DNA from: JAPWJZ01 sp035626855 | GTDB lineage: Bacteria > Pseudomonadota > Alphaproteobacteria > Micavibrionales > UBA2020 | Reading direction: 5' to 3' | NCBI GenBank assembly: GCA_035626855.1 | Contig: DASPMW010000009.1 | Span: 1-8,694 of the forward strand | DNA length: 8,694 nucleotides | Shown here: positions 6,101 through 8,694 of the stretch, in pieces | Layout: each line of letters opens with the position of its first letter | How positions within the stretch are numbered: position 1 is the first letter of the stretch | Program-made: the position numbers and the translations under genes | Notes under the pieces: generated by a model | Seen by the model: only the letters and a program-made list of their open reading frames with translations | Told to the model about the DNA's origin: nothing | Database searches by the model: none

Positions 6101-7024
6101 CAAAGAAAAGAGATCATCGCGATCGGCGGCTCGGCAGGCGCGCTTGACGTGCTGAAGCAGATCGCGGCCCGGCTTCCGGCTGACCTGCCCGCCACCATTC
6201 TTGTCACGACGCATGTCGGCGGCGGCATCAGCGGCAGGAGCTATATGCCCGATATCATCGCGAGCGCCGGCCCGCTGCCCGCGCGGCATCCGCAGGACGG
6301 CGAAAAGATCGGCAGAAGCGTTATTTACGTTGCGCCGCCGGATCATCACATGACAGTCGAGGGCAGAAATCTTCGCATAACGCGCGGACCGAAAGAGAAT
6401 ATGTCGCGTCCTGCGATCAACCCCCTTTTTCGCTCCGTCGCGGAAACATTCGGTGCTGGCGCTGCGGGACTGGTATTGACCGGCATGCTGGATGACGGCG
6501 CGGCAGGCCTGGCTGAAATAAAGCGTCGCGGCGGGTACACAGTTGTGCAGGACCCGAAGACAGCCGCTTATCCATCCATGCCGCAGGCGGCGCTGAGCAG
6601 TTTCGCGGTCGACAAGATTGCAACGATCGAGGAAATGCCGGAAATTATCAAGACGCTCGCAGAACAAGGCGCACCGTCCCGAATTTTGGAGGACAAAATG
6701 CAAGAGCGCCAGATCACGATTACCTGCCCGGAATGCCGCGGCCCGCTGACGGAGCGACAGCAGGGCATGGTCGTTGAATACGAGTGCCGGGTGGGACATC
6801 GCTATTCGCCGCTCTCCCTCAAGCAGGATCACAACGCCACCATCGAGCGCACGATCTGGTCGCTGATTGTCGCGGTCGAGGAGGCGGCCGAAATGGCCGA
6901 ATCACTGTCGAACGGCGAGCCAGACAGCCCTTTCCTGCGGGAAGCCATCCGGCGGCGGGCCCAGGCCGAGACGCTTCGCGCCATGGTTCTGGAAGATCAG
7001 AAAAACGCCATTGTTTTTCCGTAA
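6098..7024 (+). CDS. Stand-alone CheB-type protein-glutamate methylesterase with C-terminal Cys/His knuckle
   Basis: The 308-residue product is a CheB methylesterase catalytic domain (about residues 5-190) without the N-terminal response-regulator receiver of classical CheB. The domain removes methyl groups from glutamate residues of receptor proteins. The triad is visible: S12 in IAIGGSAGALD, H39 in LVTTHVG and D133 in LTGMLDDGAAGL; INPLFRS and the QDPKTAAYPSMPQAAL loop are also present. A C-terminal extension of about 105 residues holds CPEC (C210, C213) and YECRVGHRYS (C230, H234), a likely zinc knuckle, followed by a Glu/Ala-rich helix. This extension occurs in other receiver-less CheB proteins and its role is not known to me. 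The start is the ATT at 6098 because the next possible start (GTG 6149) would delete S12. The gene precedes the CheB-CheR fusion by 128 bp and is probably part of the same pathway. Confidence 0.88.
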   Translation: MQRKEIIAIGGSAGALDVLKQIAARLPADLPATILVTTHVGGGISGRSYMPDIIASAGPLPARHPQDGEKIGRSVIYVAPPDHHMTVEGRNLRITRGPKENMSRPAINPLFRSVAETFGAGAAGLVLTGMLDDGAAGLAEIKRRGGYTVVQDPKTAAYPSMPQAALSSFAVDKIATIEEMPEIIKTLAEQGAPSRILEDKMQERQITITCPECRGPLTERQQGMVVEYECRVGHRYSPLSLKQDHNATIERTIWSLIVAVEEAAEMAESLSNGEPDSPFLREAIRRRAQAETLRAMVLEDQKNAIVFP

Positions 7025-7152
7025 TTCCCCACCTGCGCAGTGCCGCGCGCGTGCCGAAAAGTTCCACGAATTATCAGCGGATAAGGGGATAAATTCTTTG
7101 TCCAGTGACGCCATGTGCGTTATGAATCCAGCCTGACCTGGGACGCACACGC

Positions 7153-8694
7153 ATGACAACGACTGATAACAACGCGACCCTTTTGGAATCCGTGCCAGTA
7201 GTCGCCCTCGGCGCATCGGCCGGTGGGCTTGACGCACTCAAGGCCTTTTTCGGCGCGATTATGCCGGATACGAACGCGGCCTATGTCGTCATCACCCATC
7301 GCGGCGCGGATGACGTGACCCTGCTTCCCGAAATTCTTGCGAAATACACGACCATGCCGGTGACGGAAGCGAAGGACAATACCCGGCTGAAGGCGGGGCA
7401 TGTTTACACATCGCCCGCCGCGCATTACCTGCGCTTGTTTGACGGCGCCGTCATGTTCAGCGAACAGCCAAAGAGCCATGTCAATCTTCCGATCGATTTC
7501 TTTTTCCGCTCCCTCGCCGAACAGCGCCGCGAAAAGGGCGTCTGCGTCATCCTGTCCGGCAACGGCAGCGACGGCACGCTCGGCCTGCAAACGGTGAAGG
7601 CGGAGGGCGGCTACGCGCTCGTGCAGGATGTCCGCACCGCAAAATTCGGCGATATGCCGGCAAGCGCGATCGGCACGGGCCTGGCCGACGAAGTCTTGCG
7701 GCCGGAAGAAATGGCAGCGGCGATACGCGACTACCTCGCGACGGTGCAGTCCAAGCAGGGCCGCCCCCGTTCCCTTGTCGACCAGGAAGACGCGCTGAAC
7801 GAGATCCTCGTTCTCGTCCGCCGTCGCACCGGCAGTGATTTCGGCCTTTATAAAACCAATACGCTTATCCGCCGGATCGAGCGGCGGATGAACGTCCATC
7901 ACCTGACCGATGCCTGGGACTATGTGCGTTACCTTCAGCATAACGACCAGGAGATCGCGTTTCTGTACAAGGAGTTCCTGATCGGCGTGACCGCCTTCTT
8001 CCGCGACGAGGAAGCTTTCGCTGCGCTGGAGAAGGAAGCGCTGCCCGAACTGCTGAAAAACAAGCAGAATGGCGGAACCGTGCGAATCTGGGTCAGCGGC
8101 TGCTCGACCGGCGAAGAGGCATATTCCATCGCCATGCTCATCCAGGAATACATGGAGAAGAACGGCCGCCAGTTCAGCGTCCAGATCTTCGCGACCGATC
8201 TTGATGAAACTGCGATCAACACGGGTCGCCTGGCGGTCTATAGCGACGGCATCGGCCTCGACGTTTCCGAAGCCCGCCTTGAGCGCCATTTCATTCGTGA
8301 AGACAGCCATTACCGCATCCGCAAGCATTTGCGCGAAATGGTGATCTTCGCGACCCAGAACCTGGTTCAGGATCCGCCCTTTACCAAACTCGACCTCGTC
8401 TCCTGTCGCAACCTGCTGATCTATCTTGACGGGCAGACGCAAAAGCGCCTGATGCCCTTGTTCCATTCCGCATTGCGGCCGGGCGGCATGCTGTTCCTCG
8501 GTTCCTCAGAAACGATCGGCACCTTCAACAATATTTTCGACGCCGTCCATGCCCGCGCAAGAATTTTCCAGCGCAAGGAAGTCGCGATGCCGACGACGCG
8601 CCTGGCGCGGCTGAGCGATTACTCGCGCCTCGCGACGATCGAGCCGCGCCCGGAAGAGCCGGATAGCAAACCGCCGGAAAAAGCGCCGAGCATA
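7153..8694 (+). CDS. CheB-CheR fusion protein (methylesterase-methyltransferase), partial 5' end
   Basis: The first 514 codons are present and the frame is open at the window edge. Residues about 15-200 are a CheB methylesterase domain: S22 in VALGASAGGLD, H49 in VITHRG and D140 in LSGNGSDGTLGL. Residues about 213-480 are a CheR domain that methylates glutamates with S-adenosylmethionine. It shows the N-terminal helices (LIRRIERRM), VTAFFRD (279-285), the SAM-binding RIWVSGCSTGEEAYSIAM (from 311), IFATDLDETAI and DLVSCRNLLIYL (C418, N420). From about 481 a Pro/Glu-rich linker begins. In known fusions this leads to PAS domains and often a histidine kinase, but that part is outside the window. 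ATG 7153 is the first start after the in-frame TGA at 7123; its Shine-Dalgarno element is weak (GGGA, 9 nt). The 128-bp gap upstream shows no clear promoter or terminator, only a seven-codon frame (7112-7135) of doubtful meaning. Confidence 0.93.
   Translation, partial: MTTTDNNATLLESVPVVALGASAGGLDALKAFFGAIMPDTNAAYVVITHRGADDVTLLPEILAKYTTMPVTEAKDNTRLKAGHVYTSPAAHYLRLFDGAVMFSEQPKSHVNLPIDFFFRSLAEQRREKGVCVILSGNGSDGTLGLQTVKAEGGYALVQDVRTAKFGDMPASAIGTGLADEVLRPEEMAAAIRDYLATVQSKQGRPRSLVDQEDALNEILVLVRRRTGSDFGLYKTNTLIRRIERRMNVHHLTDAWDYVRYLQHNDQEIAFLYKEFLIGVTAFFRDEEAFAALEKEALPELLKNKQNGGTVRIWVSGCSTGEEAYSIAMLIQEYMEKNGRQFSVQIFATDLDETAINTGRLAVYSDGIGLDVSEARLERHFIREDSHYRIRKHLREMVIFATQNLVQDPPFTKLDLVSCRNLLIYLDGQTQKRLMPLFHSALRPGGMLFLGSSETIGTFNNIFDAVHARARIFQRKEVAMPTTRLARLSDYSRLATIEPRPEEPDSKPPEKAPSI

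Noticed and set aside
5960..6832. 290-codon open frame on the minus strand
   Set aside because: Antisense to the CheB-type gene; no family motif and no ribosome-binding site.
7112..7135. Seven-codon frame (MCVMNPA) before the CheB-CheR gene as a leader peptide
   Set aside because: No ribosome-binding site, no regulatory codon run and no attenuator hairpin; expected by chance.
7120..8466. Long 448-codon open frame on the minus strand
   Set aside because: It lies antisense to the CheB-CheR fusion, whose + strand frame has unmistakable catalytic motifs. The minus-strand protein has no recognisable domain and is a GC-driven shadow.

Overview
The window looks like ordinary Gram-negative chromosome, most likely from an alphaproteobacterium. 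The evidence is a TamB C-terminus, a moderately GC-rich base composition, a large RTX protein of the type I secretion class, and a CheB / CheB-CheR signalling pair of the kind often seen in that class. The assignment is an inference; no rRNA or other phylogenetic marker is present. I see no tRNA, CRISPR array, insertion sequence or phage gene.

Layout. (1) Bases 1-224, + strand: the last 73 residues of a TamB-like outer-membrane assembly protein. (2) Bases 236-3578, - strand: one large RTX calcium-binding exoprotein gene of about 1,110 codons, convergent with tamB and only 11 bp from it. It is split into two overlapping reading frames by one extra C (GGG at 2357-2359 on the + strand). Removing that base restores one continuous protein with an N-terminal domain I do not recognise, about seven repeat modules of roughly 79 residues, one embedded haemolysin-related insert, and a C-terminal type I secretion target domain. 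(3) Bases 3712-4923, - strand: rtcB, the RNA 3'-phosphate ligase, with all active-site residues. (4) Bases 5008-5982, + strand: a galactose-mutarotase-fold (aldose 1-epimerase family) enzyme, divergent from rtcB, with a good sigma70-type promoter in the 84-bp shared region. (5) Bases 6098-7024, + strand: a stand-alone CheB-type methylesterase with no receiver domain and with a C-terminal Cys/His knuckle. It appears to start at a rare ATT codon. (6) Bases 7153-8694 and beyond, + strand: the N-terminal 514 residues of a CheB-CheR fusion, cut by the window edge.

How the genes relate. The two CheB-containing genes lie in tandem and probably form one signalling unit; a possible general-stress (EcfG-type) promoter lies ahead of the first. 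RtcB and the epimerase share only a divergent promoter region. The RTX gene has no type I secretion transporter genes beside it here. No stretch longer than 300 bases is without a gene. The strongest points to re-examine are the frameshift in the RTX gene and the ATT start of the stand-alone CheB, since either could be real biology or a base error.
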